Origin: Bacteroidota bacterium
GTDB lineage: Bacteria > Bacteroidota > Bacteroidia > JAFLBG01
Reading direction: 5' to 3'
Assembly: GCA_017303975.1 (NCBI GenBank)
Contig: JAFLBG010000018.1
Span: 1-59,436, forward strand
DNA length: 59,436 nt
The position numbers and the translations under genes were made by a program. The notes below the pieces were generated by a model. It did no database searches. It saw nothing but the letters and a program-made list of their open reading frames with translations, and was not told the origin of the DNA. Shown here in pieces: positions 1-9,002 of this stretch. Positions within the stretch are counted from its first letter, which is position 1; the number at the start of each line of letters is the position of its first letter.

Positions 1-243
1 ACCTTAGCTGCACAAAAATACAATATAACAGAGATTGCAATTGCAGGCGGTGTTTCCGCTAATTCGGGTTTGCGAAAGAAAATAGTTGAGCTAGGAGATT
101 TATACAAAAGGAGTACCTATATTCCGGATAAAGCATATTGTACAGACAATGCCGGTATGATAGCAGTTGCCGCCTACTATAAATTTTTAAAGCAACAGTT
201 TTCTTCTCAAGCTATTGCGCCTGCCGCCAGATATTCTTTATAG
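1..243 (+). CDS. tsaD: TsaD, tRNA threonylcarbamoyladenosine synthase subunit (3' end only)
   Basis: An open frame enters from the left edge and stops at TAG 241-243, giving the last 80 residues of a protein. The segment has the TsaD C-terminal signature: a GGVSANSGLR stretch followed by a CTDNAGMIA stretch, which contributes the metal/nucleotide-binding site of this ASKHA-fold enzyme. TsaD transfers the threonylcarbamoyl group to A37 of ANN-decoding tRNAs in the cytoplasm. The start and most catalytic residues lie outside the window. The convergent gene that follows ends only 10 bp away. Confidence 0.93.
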   Translation, partial: TLAAQKYNITEIAIAGGVSANSGLRKKIVELGDLYKRSTYIPDKAYCTDNAGMIAVAAYYKFLKQQFSSQAIAPAARYSL

Positions 244-253
244 AATAATACCT

Positions 254-2632
254 CTAATGAATTATAATTTTTGTTACTGAACGTGTTTCATTATTCACCA
301 CAAGTTTGCCTATATATAAGCCTTTCGATAAATCAGAAGAATTAAGTTCTACCATTCCTTTTGAGTCGTTTAAATAATATTGTTTAATCTTTTTTCCTGT
401 CAAATCAATTATTTCAATACGGTATTGATTGTTGTGAGATACAATTGTTTGATAAGCCAGATAGCTAGAACTTGCTCCAAATACTTGTTTTAATTCGTTT
501 GTGGGGCTAGTATTAGTAGTTATACTGTTGGATGTGTTTTCTTTTATTTCGAAATTATCTATACCTCCTTCTACTAAATGAAATGGGCTTTTATCCCAAA
601 TGCTAATTTTAAAATTCATGGTACTGGTAAGTGCAATGTGATTTTTTACCGGAAAAGAAAATAAATCCCACGTAGAATTATTTGGACTTGTATAATCAAA
701 ATAAGCAACTGTATCCGCAGTAATACCATTAGATACTACTAGTTCAAGACTATCGTTTGGTGATCCGGCTCCTCCATCGTTAAAAAACCATTTGTAAAAT
801 GATATTTCCGGATTGGAATACGATGTTAGGTCGAATGAAGGCGAGGTTAAGATAGTAACACCATTATCAACATCATCAAAACTAGGCGCTCCTCCGCCAT
901 TCCCAGTAATGTAAGCAAAATCTAGGCAGTCGTTACTCGATGCATCTGTTGCCGGATTTGCAGTTGTTGTGTTAAAAATGGTTCCGACAGGTTTTGCTCG
1001 TACCCATGTACCCGAAGTTGCTGTGCCGGATATTGTCCATCCTAAATCAACCGAAAAATCATCTGAATATCCAGGAGAAAGGCTAAAAGAGAGTGGAGTA
1101 GGGGTTAAAGAAATAATTGCGCCATTACATTCGGCTATGTATCCCCATTTTCCTACCACCAAGGTATAGGTCCCAATTTTTACTCCTGAAAAAGTTGCAG
1201 TTCCACTTGCATTGGAATTTGCAGTGTAGGTGTAAATAGTGTTTATAAGAGATGCAGAAGCACTGCTCAAAGGGTTTCCTGTGTTGTCATAAACAGTAAC
1301 AGAAAAATTTGTTGTTGGTATTGGAGTGAGCGTTACATGCAAAACACTTACTATTCCATTTGATAAATTAACATTAGGAATTGTTTTGGAATAATAACCA
1401 ACTTTAGAAACTAATACAGAAAATGAACCACTTTGTGGAGTCCCGGTAGCATACGTTCCGTTTAGCAAAGAGTTGTCGGATGCGCTTGTAGATAAAATAT
1501 CAACTTTAGCATTAAAAATAGGGGCACCGTTCGATGAGTCAACTACTGTACCCTCTAGGTAGGATGCCCTTACATACGTGGGAGTTAACACGAAAAGCCC
1601 TTCATTTATATTGGTAACTAGAATGTTCCCAGAAGGTAAATAAGGATAAACTCCCCAAGCACCCTCAAACCCACTTCCTGAGCCGGAATAGGTGTCATAA
1701 TTCCCTACCTGTACTAAATTTGTTGGCCTGTGGGCATCTACAATTGTAAAGCCATCTTTGTACCATGATGATACAGCATAATCATTATGAATATGAACAT
1801 TGTGTACCACTGATCCAGACCCTGGATTCGACTGAATTCTATCAAGCTCTGTGATATTCGTTAGATTTGAAATATCGTAAGCCGCTAAATAGGAACCATT
1901 AACCTCATCTGTGGTATATATTACTTTTCTGTTGTCGCTTATCCAAGTGTTGTGTGTAAAATTTCCAGGAGTAGAAACACTTTGCAGTACTTGCGGACTT
2001 ACTTTATTTGCAAAATTTATAACAGTAAACTTTCCTTGGTAAATTTCTCCGGCATATAGGGTGTCGTTATCCACATAGCCATCGTGTACATAATGGCTGT
2101 TGTATTTCCCTGCATATGTTGGATTCCATGGATTTGTTAAATCTGCAACAATTACACCTCCATTGGCTAAATTTGAATTACTGCCATATAAATAAGCAAA
2201 TCCTTTGGTGGTATCAATGTGCAGTGCATGAATAGTTTTTAATAAGCCGGCAATTGCTCCATCTCCTTTCCAAAATTTAGACGGAAGTGTTGTGTCGGGC
2301 AAACCATTTAGATTAATAATTTGTAATCCGCTATCAGCCTCATTTGTAACATATGCAAATCCTTTATACGTTTTTACTTCACGCCACAAATTTGTAGGTC
2401 CGGATACCTGCTTTTTTAGTATAGGGTTTGTGGGAACAGTTACATCAACAATTGCTAGACCTTTTGAGGCACATACCAACGCGTATTCATTATTTAAGCT
2501 GTCAGCAAATCCGCCAATGTTGGCACACGTTTGCCCCGGAAAAGTTAGTTGAGATTTGAATTGAACATTTGTGTTTTGTGAAAATACAATTGTAGTACAT
2601 ATTGTAAGTGCTGAAAGAAGTTTTTTAATCAT
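254..2632 (-). CDS. T9SS-exported choice-of-anchor B / LVIVD-type surface protein
   Basis: A 792-residue secreted protein. Residues 1-18 form a signal peptide (MIKK plus a hydrophobic core ending at FSQ). Residues of about 20-360 contain repeated short blade-like units with AIVDVT, IVADLTNP and TIVDAHRPTNL motifs, as in the choice-of-anchor B/LVIVD-repeat beta-propeller family. Two carboxypeptidase-regulatory-like beta-sandwich modules follow at about 365-445 and 445-520, then a jelly-roll-like region with an acidic, Gly-rich stretch. The last ~75 residues (YRIEIIDLTGKKI, GLYIGKLVVN, KIIIH) match the T9SS type A sorting domain, so the protein is probably anchored on the outer surface. The substrate is unknown. 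Confidence 0.75.
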   Translation of the reverse strand: MIKKLLSALTICTTIVFSQNTNVQFKSQLTFPGQTCANIGGFADSLNNEYALVCASKGLAIVDVTVPTNPILKKQVSGPTNLWREVKTYKGFAYVTNEADSGLQIINLNGLPDTTLPSKFWKGDGAIAGLLKTIHALHIDTTKGFAYLYGSNSNLANGGVIVADLTNPWNPTYAGKYNSHYVHDGYVDNDTLYAGEIYQGKFTVINFANKVSPQVLQSVSTPGNFTHNTWISDNRKVIYTTDEVNGSYLAAYDISNLTNITELDRIQSNPGSGSVVHNVHIHNDYAVSSWYKDGFTIVDAHRPTNLVQVGNYDTYSGSGSGFEGAWGVYPYLPSGNILVTNINEGLFVLTPTYVRASYLEGTVVDSSNGAPIFNAKVDILSTSASDNSLLNGTYATGTPQSGSFSVLVSKVGYYSKTIPNVNLSNGIVSVLHVTLTPIPTTNFSVTVYDNTGNPLSSASASLINTIYTYTANSNASGTATFSGVKIGTYTLVVGKWGYIAECNGAIISLTPTPLSFSLSPGYSDDFSVDLGWTISGTATSGTWVRAKPVGTIFNTTTANPATDASSNDCLDFAYITGNGGGAPSFDDVDNGVTILTSPSFDLTSYSNPEISFYKWFFNDGGAGSPNDSLELVVSNGITADTVAYFDYTSPNNSTWDLFSFPVKNHIALTSTMNFKISIWDKSPFHLVEGGIDNFEIKENTSNSITTNTSPTNELKQVFGASSSYLAYQTIVSHNNQYRIEIIDLTGKKIKQYYLNDSKGMVELNSSDLSKGLYIGKLVVNNETRSVTKIIIH

Positions 2633-2721
2633 AATATGCTATAAAGTATGTTTTGAATAGTTGATTGGGAGGGTTATTAATATATAATTTACTAAAATTT
2701 TAGGATGTATCAAAAAAATTA

Positions 2722-2729
2722 TACTTTTG
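2722..2729 (+). promoter_or_regulatory. -7 promoter element of tRNA-Ser
   Basis: TACTTTTG matches the Bacteroidota sigma-ABfr -7 consensus TAnnTTTG exactly and ends 4 bp before the mature tRNA 5' end. No clear -33 TTG is present. The match plus position support a promoter read toward the tRNA. Confidence 0.6.
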
Positions 2730-2733
2730 TAGC

Positions 2734-2818
2734 GGAGAAATGGCAGAGTGGTCGATTGCGGCAGTCTTGAAAACTGTTGAACCGCAAGGTTCCGGGGGTT
2801 CGAATCCCTCTTTCTCCG
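2734..2818 (+). tRNA. tRNA-Ser(UGA)
   Basis: A complete class II tRNA cloverleaf. The acceptor GGAGAAA (2734-2740) pairs perfectly with TTTCTCC (2811-2817), and the discriminator base is G as expected for serine. The anticodon loop CTTGAAAA reads TGA. A long variable arm and a GGTTCGAATCC T-loop region follow. The 3' CCA is not encoded, so it must be added after transcription. A perfect palindrome begins 3 bp downstream. Confidence 0.97.
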
Positions 2819-2820
2819 CT

Positions 2821-2862
2821 AACAAAGGGATTTTTTCATGTACATGAAAAAATCCCTTTGTT
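2821..2862 (+). terminator. Perfect 42-bp palindrome after tRNA-Ser, probable terminator
   Basis: Bases 2821-2841 and 2842-2862 are exact reverse complements with no spacer. Each half contains a CAAAGGGA block and a T6/A6 run. As RNA this would form a long hairpin with a short AU-rich apex, followed by a T-rich tract. It most likely ends the tRNA transcript. A zero-spacer palindrome this long is unusual for a terminator. Confidence 0.7.
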
Positions 2863-2938
2863 GTTTATACTTCTTTTTTTGTTAAAACCTCTACTTCTAG
2901 TTGCACTGTTTAACCCGTTTTTACCTATATTTATAGGA

Positions 2939-4744
2939 ATGTTGAAACAGGTTTTAAAGAATGTTTTTGCGATTTTTTTTGTGCTAAATTCCATTTTTTT
3001 ATTTGCAACCAAAATGGATTCTGGCGTCAATTTTGTTTGTTATTTTGATACTGCGAACGCTACATCTTTATTCAATGTACCCAAGTTAGACGCATTGCCA
3101 GAAGAGTCTTTAGCGGATAGATTACAGCAGTATTTAAGGATTTTACATCCTCAAAGTAGCCTTAATTTGATGAGTAATGTCCGTAGCTTAACTTCAACAC
3201 ACTTATCGTATAATCAAACCATAAATGGAATCGAGATTTATAGAGCTCAAGTAAAAGTAAATATTTCAAGTTCTAATAAGATTACGTCATTATTTGATAA
3301 TTCAATTAAAGAAATTCGTATTGCTCCAAACAAATTTCCGGTAAATTATACTTTTCCCGCTTCTTATCGAACTAATGGGGCTTCCAAACAAGTTTATTTT
3401 TATTCAGCAGAACGTATTTTAGAACCTTGTATGTTAATACACTGCAAAGGCTCTGGCGATGAAAATTGGGAGTTAATTATTGATTCCAATAATAAAATTT
3501 TATACCAACGAGATTTGAATGTATATTACAAACCATTGGCAGATTCTGTTGTTAAGGCAATGGTATATATGCCGGATCCGCTAACTTCCGGAAATGTTGT
3601 GTATGGAGGCTCTTATAAGGACAATAACGATGCCGATTCTCCACAACTTACCAATCAGCGAACGCAGGTTGATATAAAAGTTGATTATTCCGGAGGTTTG
3701 TTTTCGCTCGAAAATAATTATGTATCTATTCAAGATTTTAGTTCTCCGTTTTATGCTCCGGCCACTAGTTTTGGAATTCCAGATTTTGATTTTACACGCT
3801 CGCAAAGTGAATTCGAAGATGTAAATGTATATTACCATATTAACACATACCAAAACTATTTACAGCAATTGGGATTTTTTAATTTGGTTAATTATCCTAT
3901 TGCAGTTGATCCACACGGGACTTTTAATGATAATTCTTTTTTTACACCTTCATCCGGCCCTCCTAGTCTAACCTTTGGAGTTGGCGGTGTAGATGATGCC
4001 GAAGATGCAGATGTAATTGTACATGAGTATGGTCATGCTGTTTCGTATAGTGCTGCACCCAATACTAATTTCGGTAATCAACGAATGGCACTGGATGAGG
4101 CAATAGGAGATTACATTGCTGCTTCTTATTCTAGAAGCATTAATGAATATAAATGGGAAGATGTATATACTTGGGATGGTCACAACGAATTTTGGAGTGG
4201 AAGAAAAACTACTTCCGAAAAACAGTATCCTAATGACTTAGATTATAATATTTATCATGATGCAGAAATTTGGTCGTCTACAATCATGCAAATTTGGGAG
4301 GATATTGGCAGGGAAACTACCGATAGAATATTGTTTGAATCGTTGTATAATTATTCTAGCGGAATGACTATGAAAGATGCTGCTATTCTTTTTGCTCAAG
4401 CAGATTCTCTTTTAAATGGAGGAGCTAATGCAGCCAGTATCTGTAAACGAATGTATGAACGAGGATTATTTGACATTTGTTATGTAGCACCTAACGATGG
4501 TAACTTTATTCATGTGCTAAATAGTATTGGTTTTTCTGACGGTACAGGACTACAAGTTTTGTTTGCAGATATAACCGATGCAAAAATTTCATTGTACAAT
4601 ACACTTGGAAAAAATCTTTATTCACATAATTTACAAGCCGTTGGTTCGTTTTCATTAGATGGGCGGAATTTTGCAAAAGGTATTTATTTGTTGGATATCG
4701 AAACGACATCGCAACGAAAAGTTTTTAAATTGATTAATCAGTAG
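2939..4744 (+). CDS. Secreted gluzincin metalloprotease (M4/M36-like) with T9SS sorting domain
   Basis: A 601-residue protein from ATG 2939. The frame stays open upstream to 2777, but that extension runs through the tRNA and palindrome, so it is rejected. From 2939 the N-terminus is a good signal peptide (MLKQVLKNVFAIFFVL). A fungalysin/thermolysin-type propeptide region follows (SLNLMSNVRSL, TINGIEIYRAQVKV). The zinc site HEYGH is at residues 362-366 with the third ligand glutamate (ALDEAIGDY) at 387, the gluzincin arrangement. The end carries a T9SS type A domain (SLYNTLGKNLY, KGIYLLDIE). It is predicted to be an extracellular endopeptidase; M36 versus M4 assignment is uncertain. Confidence 0.82.
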   Translation: MLKQVLKNVFAIFFVLNSIFLFATKMDSGVNFVCYFDTANATSLFNVPKLDALPEESLADRLQQYLRILHPQSSLNLMSNVRSLTSTHLSYNQTINGIEIYRAQVKVNISSSNKITSLFDNSIKEIRIAPNKFPVNYTFPASYRTNGASKQVYFYSAERILEPCMLIHCKGSGDENWELIIDSNNKILYQRDLNVYYKPLADSVVKAMVYMPDPLTSGNVVYGGSYKDNNDADSPQLTNQRTQVDIKVDYSGGLFSLENNYVSIQDFSSPFYAPATSFGIPDFDFTRSQSEFEDVNVYYHINTYQNYLQQLGFFNLVNYPIAVDPHGTFNDNSFFTPSSGPPSLTFGVGGVDDAEDADVIVHEYGHAVSYSAAPNTNFGNQRMALDEAIGDYIAASYSRSINEYKWEDVYTWDGHNEFWSGRKTTSEKQYPNDLDYNIYHDAEIWSSTIMQIWEDIGRETTDRILFESLYNYSSGMTMKDAAILFAQADSLLNGGANAASICKRMYERGLFDICYVAPNDGNFIHVLNSIGFSDGTGLQVLFADITDAKISLYNTLGKNLYSHNLQAVGSFSLDGRNFAKGIYLLDIETTSQRKVFKLINQ

Positions 4745-4754
4745 GATAAGTAAC

Positions 4755-6029
4755 ATGTGTGTATATAAAAAAATAGTTGTACTAGTATTTTTATTTTTTA
4801 TGCACTTGTCGGTACAGGCCAGTTACATTCTTATTCCGATGGATCAAGTGCAAAAAAATCATTTAAAAGCATACGGAATTGCATATTGGGCATTGACAAA
4901 AGAAACAGAAGTACAATGGCTGCTTAACTACCGCGGTGGAAGTTTTATGTTTAAAGACAACAAAGTTTTTCAGAGCGAGTGCATTATACGTGGTGTTTCG
5001 TTTGAAGTAATTGCCGATGCTCAATCTACTGCAATTCTTCAAGAAATATCTAATCCGGAAGTGAACATGGATGCAGTTAAACTGGAAAAGCCTCCCAAAG
5101 TGGCGGTGTATTCGCCCAAAACGAAACAGCCTTGGGATGATGCGGTAACACTGGCCCTTACATATTCCGAAATACCTTACGATGTAGTTTATGATGAAGA
5201 AATTATAGGAGATAAACTTTTATTGTACGATTGGTTGCATTTGCACCACGAAGATTTTACTGGTCAATATGGCAAATTTTATGGTGCATACAGAAATGCA
5301 GCTTGGTACCAAGAAGAAGTTCGGTATTTAGAAGCAAGTGCAAAGGCGTTAGGTTTTTCAAAAGTATCTCAGTTAAAATTGGGTGTGGCAAAAAAAATTA
5401 GAGATTTTACGGTAGGAGGGGGATTTTTGTTTGCCATGTGTTCTGCACCTGATTCGTATGATATCGCCTTAGCAGCTGAGGGTACAGATATTTGCGAATC
5501 TATGTTTGATGGAGATGGTTCAGATCCTTCCATGAATAAAAAATTAGATTTTACAAAAACATTTGCTTTTACAGATTTCTCTGTCATCCCAAATCCATAC
5601 GATTATTCTAAATCAACCATTGATACACGAGTAATGCGATCGCAAAAAGGAGTAAATAAAACCAACGATTATTTTTCTTTATTTTCTTTCTCAGCTAAGT
5701 GGGACCCGGTTCCTACGATGCTTTGTCAAAATCACGAAACATTGATAAAAGCATTTTGGGGTCAAACGGTAGGCTTTGATAAAAAAACAATTAAATCGAA
5801 TGTGTTGATTTTAGGGGAAAATAAAGCTGCCGGTGAAGCTCGCTATATACATGGCGAATTTGGCAAAGGCACGTACACGTTTTACAGTGGGCACGATCCC
5901 GAAGATTACGAGCATAGGGTGGAAGATCCTCCAACAGATTTGGCATTGCATCCTAATTCAGCCGGCTACAGGCTTATTTTAAATAATATATTATTTCCTG
6001 CTGCTAAAAAGAAAAAACAAAAAACGTAG
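4755..6029 (+). CDS. Conserved Bacteroidota secreted protein of unknown function (GATase-like fold suspected)
   Basis: 424 residues, starting 10 bp after the protease. Residues 1-22 form a signal peptide ending at VQA-S. The mature N-terminus contains ILIPMDQVQKNHLKAYGIAYW, a motif I recall from conserved Bacteroidota proteins sometimes labelled asparagine synthetase B; I see no AsnB catalytic Cys2 or ATP-pyrophosphatase motif to justify that name. Residues of about 110-260 (KVAVYSPKTKQPWDD, GGGFLFAMCSAPDSYD) look like a class I glutamine-amidotransferase-like fold with a Cys in the elbow position. The C-terminus has an HDPEDYEHR motif and a basic KKKKQKT tail. The function is not known. Confidence 0.6.
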   Translation: MCVYKKIVVLVFLFFMHLSVQASYILIPMDQVQKNHLKAYGIAYWALTKETEVQWLLNYRGGSFMFKDNKVFQSECIIRGVSFEVIADAQSTAILQEISNPEVNMDAVKLEKPPKVAVYSPKTKQPWDDAVTLALTYSEIPYDVVYDEEIIGDKLLLYDWLHLHHEDFTGQYGKFYGAYRNAAWYQEEVRYLEASAKALGFSKVSQLKLGVAKKIRDFTVGGGFLFAMCSAPDSYDIALAAEGTDICESMFDGDGSDPSMNKKLDFTKTFAFTDFSVIPNPYDYSKSTIDTRVMRSQKGVNKTNDYFSLFSFSAKWDPVPTMLCQNHETLIKAFWGQTVGFDKKTIKSNVLILGENKAAGEARYIHGEFGKGTYTFYSGHDPEDYEHRVEDPPTDLALHPNSAGYRLILNNILFPAAKKKKQKT

Positions 6030-6064
6030 TTTTTTTGTTGATTGGTTTGGGTTGAAAATAATTT

Positions 6065-6832
6065 TTAATCCAAAAATGCAGTCAACGGACTACTAGCATG
6101 TGCCGTAGTACTCCTGCTTCCAAGTCTAGCCTCAAATGCCATTCTTCCGGCTTCTACAGCTAATTTAAATGCAATACCCATTTCAACAGGATTGTTCGAA
6201 ACGGCAATAGCCGTGTTTACTAGCACAGCATCGGCTCCCATTTCCATAGCTTGTGCTGCATGAGATGGAGCTCCAATACCCGCATCTACAATTACAGGTA
6301 CATTGCTTTGCTCAATAATAATCTCTAAAAATTTTTTAGTTTCTAATCCTAAGTTGCTTCCTATAGGAGAGCCTAATGGCATTACCGCTGCAACACCAAT
6401 ATCTTCTAGCTTTTTACACAGCACCGGGTCGGCATGAATATATGGAAGAACTACAAACCCAAGCTTAACAAGCTCTTTGGCCGCATTAAACGTTTCAATT
6501 GGGTCGGGTAATAAATATTTAGGATCTGGATGTATTTCTAATTTTAGCCAGTTGGTTTGCAGGGCTTCTCTGGCAAGCTCTGCAGCCAGTATAGCTTCTT
6601 TTGCATTTCGTGCACCTGATGTATTCGGCAATAAATTAAATTGTGGATGATTTAGGTGTTTTAAAATATCATCGTCTGTATTTGTAACATCAACACGTTT
6701 TAAAGCTACCGTTACCAATTCAGAGCCAGAGGCTAAAAGACTTTCACTCATTAATTCGTTAGAACTAAATTTCCCTGTGCCCGTGAAGAGGCGTGAAGAG
6801 AATGTTTTATTGGCTATTATTAATTTATCCAT
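6065..6832 (-). CDS. thiG: ThiG, thiazole synthase
   Basis: A 255-residue cytoplasmic TIM-barrel enzyme that condenses deoxyxylulose phosphate, dehydroglycine and the ThiS thiocarboxylate into the thiamin thiazole phosphate. Seen: an N-terminal [12 protein letters not shown] motif, the Schiff-base lysine in [17 protein letters not shown], the phosphate-binding [11 protein letters not shown] and [20 protein letters not shown] loops, and [10 protein letters not shown]. Length is normal. It stands alone here, 13 kb from thiD/thiE and 16 kb from its partner thiS, with no THI-box upstream, so it appears not to be under the TPP riboswitch seen at 24.3 kb. Confidence 0.95.
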   Translation of the reverse strand: MDKLIIANKTFSSRLFTGTGKFSSNELMSESLLASGSELVTVALKRVDVTNTDDDILKHLNHPQFNLLPNTSGARNAKEAILAAELAREALQTNWLKLEIHPDPKYLLPDPIETFNAAKELVKLGFVVLPYIHADPVLCKKLEDIGVAAVMPLGSPIGSNLGLETKKFLEIIIEQSNVPVIVDAGIGAPSHAAQAMEMGADAVLVNTAIAVSNNPVEMGIAFKLAVEAGRMAFEARLGSRSTTAHASSPLTAFLD

Positions 6833-7034
6833 GTTGGTTATAATTGTTGTAGGTGTATTGCAAATTTCGGTAAATATTATCTAAAAAGGGGGCGTTTTAG
6901 TAAAATATGGACATATTCGTTAAAAAATGTTAAGCTTTTGTTAATGCAAAGTAATTGAGCTTAATTTTGTCCGTTAAAAAACACATATACAACTAAAGTT
7001 TAATTACATTTGCTCTTTATTAAAAATACTTAAC

Positions 7035-8984
7035 ATGAACACAATCAGAATACTAACAGGTTTAAGCTTATTTGTTTCTACTTTATTTTCAATAGCTCAA
7101 AACAACGATCCTGTTTTGATGACCGTAGGAGATTCTAAAATTACTGTTTCGGAATTTTCTTCTATTTATCACAAAAACAGCGCCAAGGACGAGAAAGCTA
7201 GCTCACAAGAAGCTATTGAAAAGTACCTTGATTTGTTTGTAAACTTTAAGCTGAAGGTAAAAGAAGCCGAAGATTTAAAGATGGATACTGTAGTGGCTTT
7301 TAAAGAAGAGCTAAAAGGATATAGAAAACAATTGGCTCAACCTTATTTAACTGATAAAGATGTAAATGATAAAGTATTGAAAGAGGCTTATGAAAGATTG
7401 CAATCGGATGTTCGTGCTAGTCATATTCTTTTAAAGGTAGCTGATAATGCGCTTCCTAAAGATACATTGGCTGTTTACACAAAAATTATGAAGCTTAGAG
7501 AGCGAATCATAAAAGGTGAGGATTTTAATAAAGTAGCGAAAGAAGTTTCTGAAGATCCTTCTGCAAAAGATAATGGAGGCGATTTAGGATATTTTACAGC
7601 AATGCAAATGGTTTACCCTTTTGAAAGCGCTGCATATAATACAAAGGTTGGCGAAGTTTCCATGCCGGTTAAAACAAGATTTGGATATCATTTAATTAAA
7701 GTAGTTGATAAACGTAAAGCACAAGGCGAAATGTTGGCAGCTCACATAATGGTTAAAACCGGTGATAAAATGACCAAAGAAGATTCGCTGAAAGCAAAAA
7801 CTAAAATAGACGAATTGTATGCAAAAATAAAAGCCGGAGAAGATTTTGCACAGTTGGCTCAAACATATTCCGATGATAAACCATCTGCCCAAAAAGGTGG
7901 AGAGTTGCCTTGGTTTGGTACAAACCGTATGCCACTTGAATTTGAACAGGCTGCATTCGCCTTAAAAAATAATAATGATGTGGCTGCTCCTATGCAAACA
8001 AAATATGGATGGCATATTATTAAGCGATTAGATAAAAAGGATTTAGGCACTTTTGAGAGTATGAAAAATGAGTTAAAGGGAAAGGTTTCAAAAGATTCAC
8101 GCTCACAAATTGGTCGTACATCTCTTATTGCAAAAATTAAAAAAGACTACGGATTTAAAGACAACGTTAAGTTGAAAGAAGAGTTTTACAAAGTTGTAGA
8201 TACCTCTTTTTTTGATGGTAAATGGACAGCAGATAAAGCTGCTAAACTAAATAAACCTATGTTTAGCTTTATGGATAAGCAATTCACGCAAACCGATTTT
8301 GCTAAGTTTTTGGAGTCGCGTCAAACAAAACGAGCTAAAATGGATATTAAACTTTTGGTTGATCAATCGTATGCTCAGTTTGTTGACGAGTCGGCTATTG
8401 CTTTTGAAGATGGAAGGTTGGAACAAAAATATCCGGAGTTTAAATCCTTAATGCAAGAGTACAGAGAAGGAATTTTATTGTTCGAGCTTACAGATAAAAA
8501 AGTTTGGTCGAAAGCTGTAAAAGATACTACTGGACTGAAAGAGTTTTATGAAAAGAATAAAGTGAACTATATGTGGGATGAAAGAGCAGATGCTTCTATT
8601 TACACATGTGCGGATGAGAAAGTGGCGAAAGCAGTTAGAAAACTACTTTCTAAAAATAAATCGCAGGCAGATATTACGGCAGAGATAAATAAAACATCTC
8701 AGTTAAACCTTCAGGTTGAGAATAAAATTTACACAAAAGGAGAAAATAAAATGATTGACGAAAATTGGACTCCTGGAATTTCTGCAGATAAAAAGATAGA
8801 TGGAAATAAAATTTCGTTTGTGGTAGTAAATAAATTATTGAAGCCAGAGCCAAAGGCATTTAACGAAGCTAAAGGCATTATTACCGCAGATTACCAAAAT
8901 TATTTAGAAAAAGAATGGATTGCTTCATTAAAGCAAAAGTATAAAGTAGATATCAATAAAGCCGTTTTATCTACCGTTAAATAA
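7035..8984 (+). CDS. Periplasmic parvulin-type peptidyl-prolyl isomerase with two PpiC domains
   Basis: 649 residues. Residues 1-21 form a signal peptide (MNTIRILTGL...SIAQ). A SurA-like N-terminal helical region (25-120) is followed by two parvulin domains at about 125-225 (RASHILLKV, GGDLGYFTAMQMV, RFGYHLIKVVDKR) and 233-335 (AAHIMVKTG, GGELPWFGTNRMP, KYGWHIIKRLDKK). The long C-terminal half has no recognised catalytic domain and is rich in Lys/Glu helices. The likely role is chaperone and proline isomerase for outer-membrane proteins in the periplasm. It is the first of three co-directional SurA-like genes; the next starts 18 bp downstream. Confidence 0.88.
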   Translation: MNTIRILTGLSLFVSTLFSIAQNNDPVLMTVGDSKITVSEFSSIYHKNSAKDEKASSQEAIEKYLDLFVNFKLKVKEAEDLKMDTVVAFKEELKGYRKQLAQPYLTDKDVNDKVLKEAYERLQSDVRASHILLKVADNALPKDTLAVYTKIMKLRERIIKGEDFNKVAKEVSEDPSAKDNGGDLGYFTAMQMVYPFESAAYNTKVGEVSMPVKTRFGYHLIKVVDKRKAQGEMLAAHIMVKTGDKMTKEDSLKAKTKIDELYAKIKAGEDFAQLAQTYSDDKPSAQKGGELPWFGTNRMPLEFEQAAFALKNNNDVAAPMQTKYGWHIIKRLDKKDLGTFESMKNELKGKVSKDSRSQIGRTSLIAKIKKDYGFKDNVKLKEEFYKVVDTSFFDGKWTADKAAKLNKPMFSFMDKQFTQTDFAKFLESRQTKRAKMDIKLLVDQSYAQFVDESAIAFEDGRLEQKYPEFKSLMQEYREGILLFELTDKKVWSKAVKDTTGLKEFYEKNKVNYMWDERADASIYTCADEKVAKAVRKLLSKNKSQADITAEINKTSQLNLQVENKIYTKGENKMIDENWTPGISADKKIDGNKISFVVVNKLLKPEPKAFNEAKGIITADYQNYLEKEWIASLKQKYKVDINKAVLSTVK

Positions 8985-9002
8985 ATTCATAAATCAACTC
9001 TA

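Noticed and set aside
2777-2938. Upstream extension of the metalloprotease frame
   Set aside because: It runs through the tRNA-Ser 3' half and the 42-bp palindrome; the ATG at 2939 gives a proper signal peptide.
4755-6029. Asparagine synthetase B label for the 424-residue secreted protein
   Set aside because: The protein has a signal peptide, no N-terminal catalytic Cys after Met, and no synthetase ATP-binding motif, so the label would be misleading.
6833-7034. Possible regulatory RNA between thiG and the parvulin operon
   Set aside because: No THI-box motifs, no conserved hairpin; only AT-rich promoter-like sequence.
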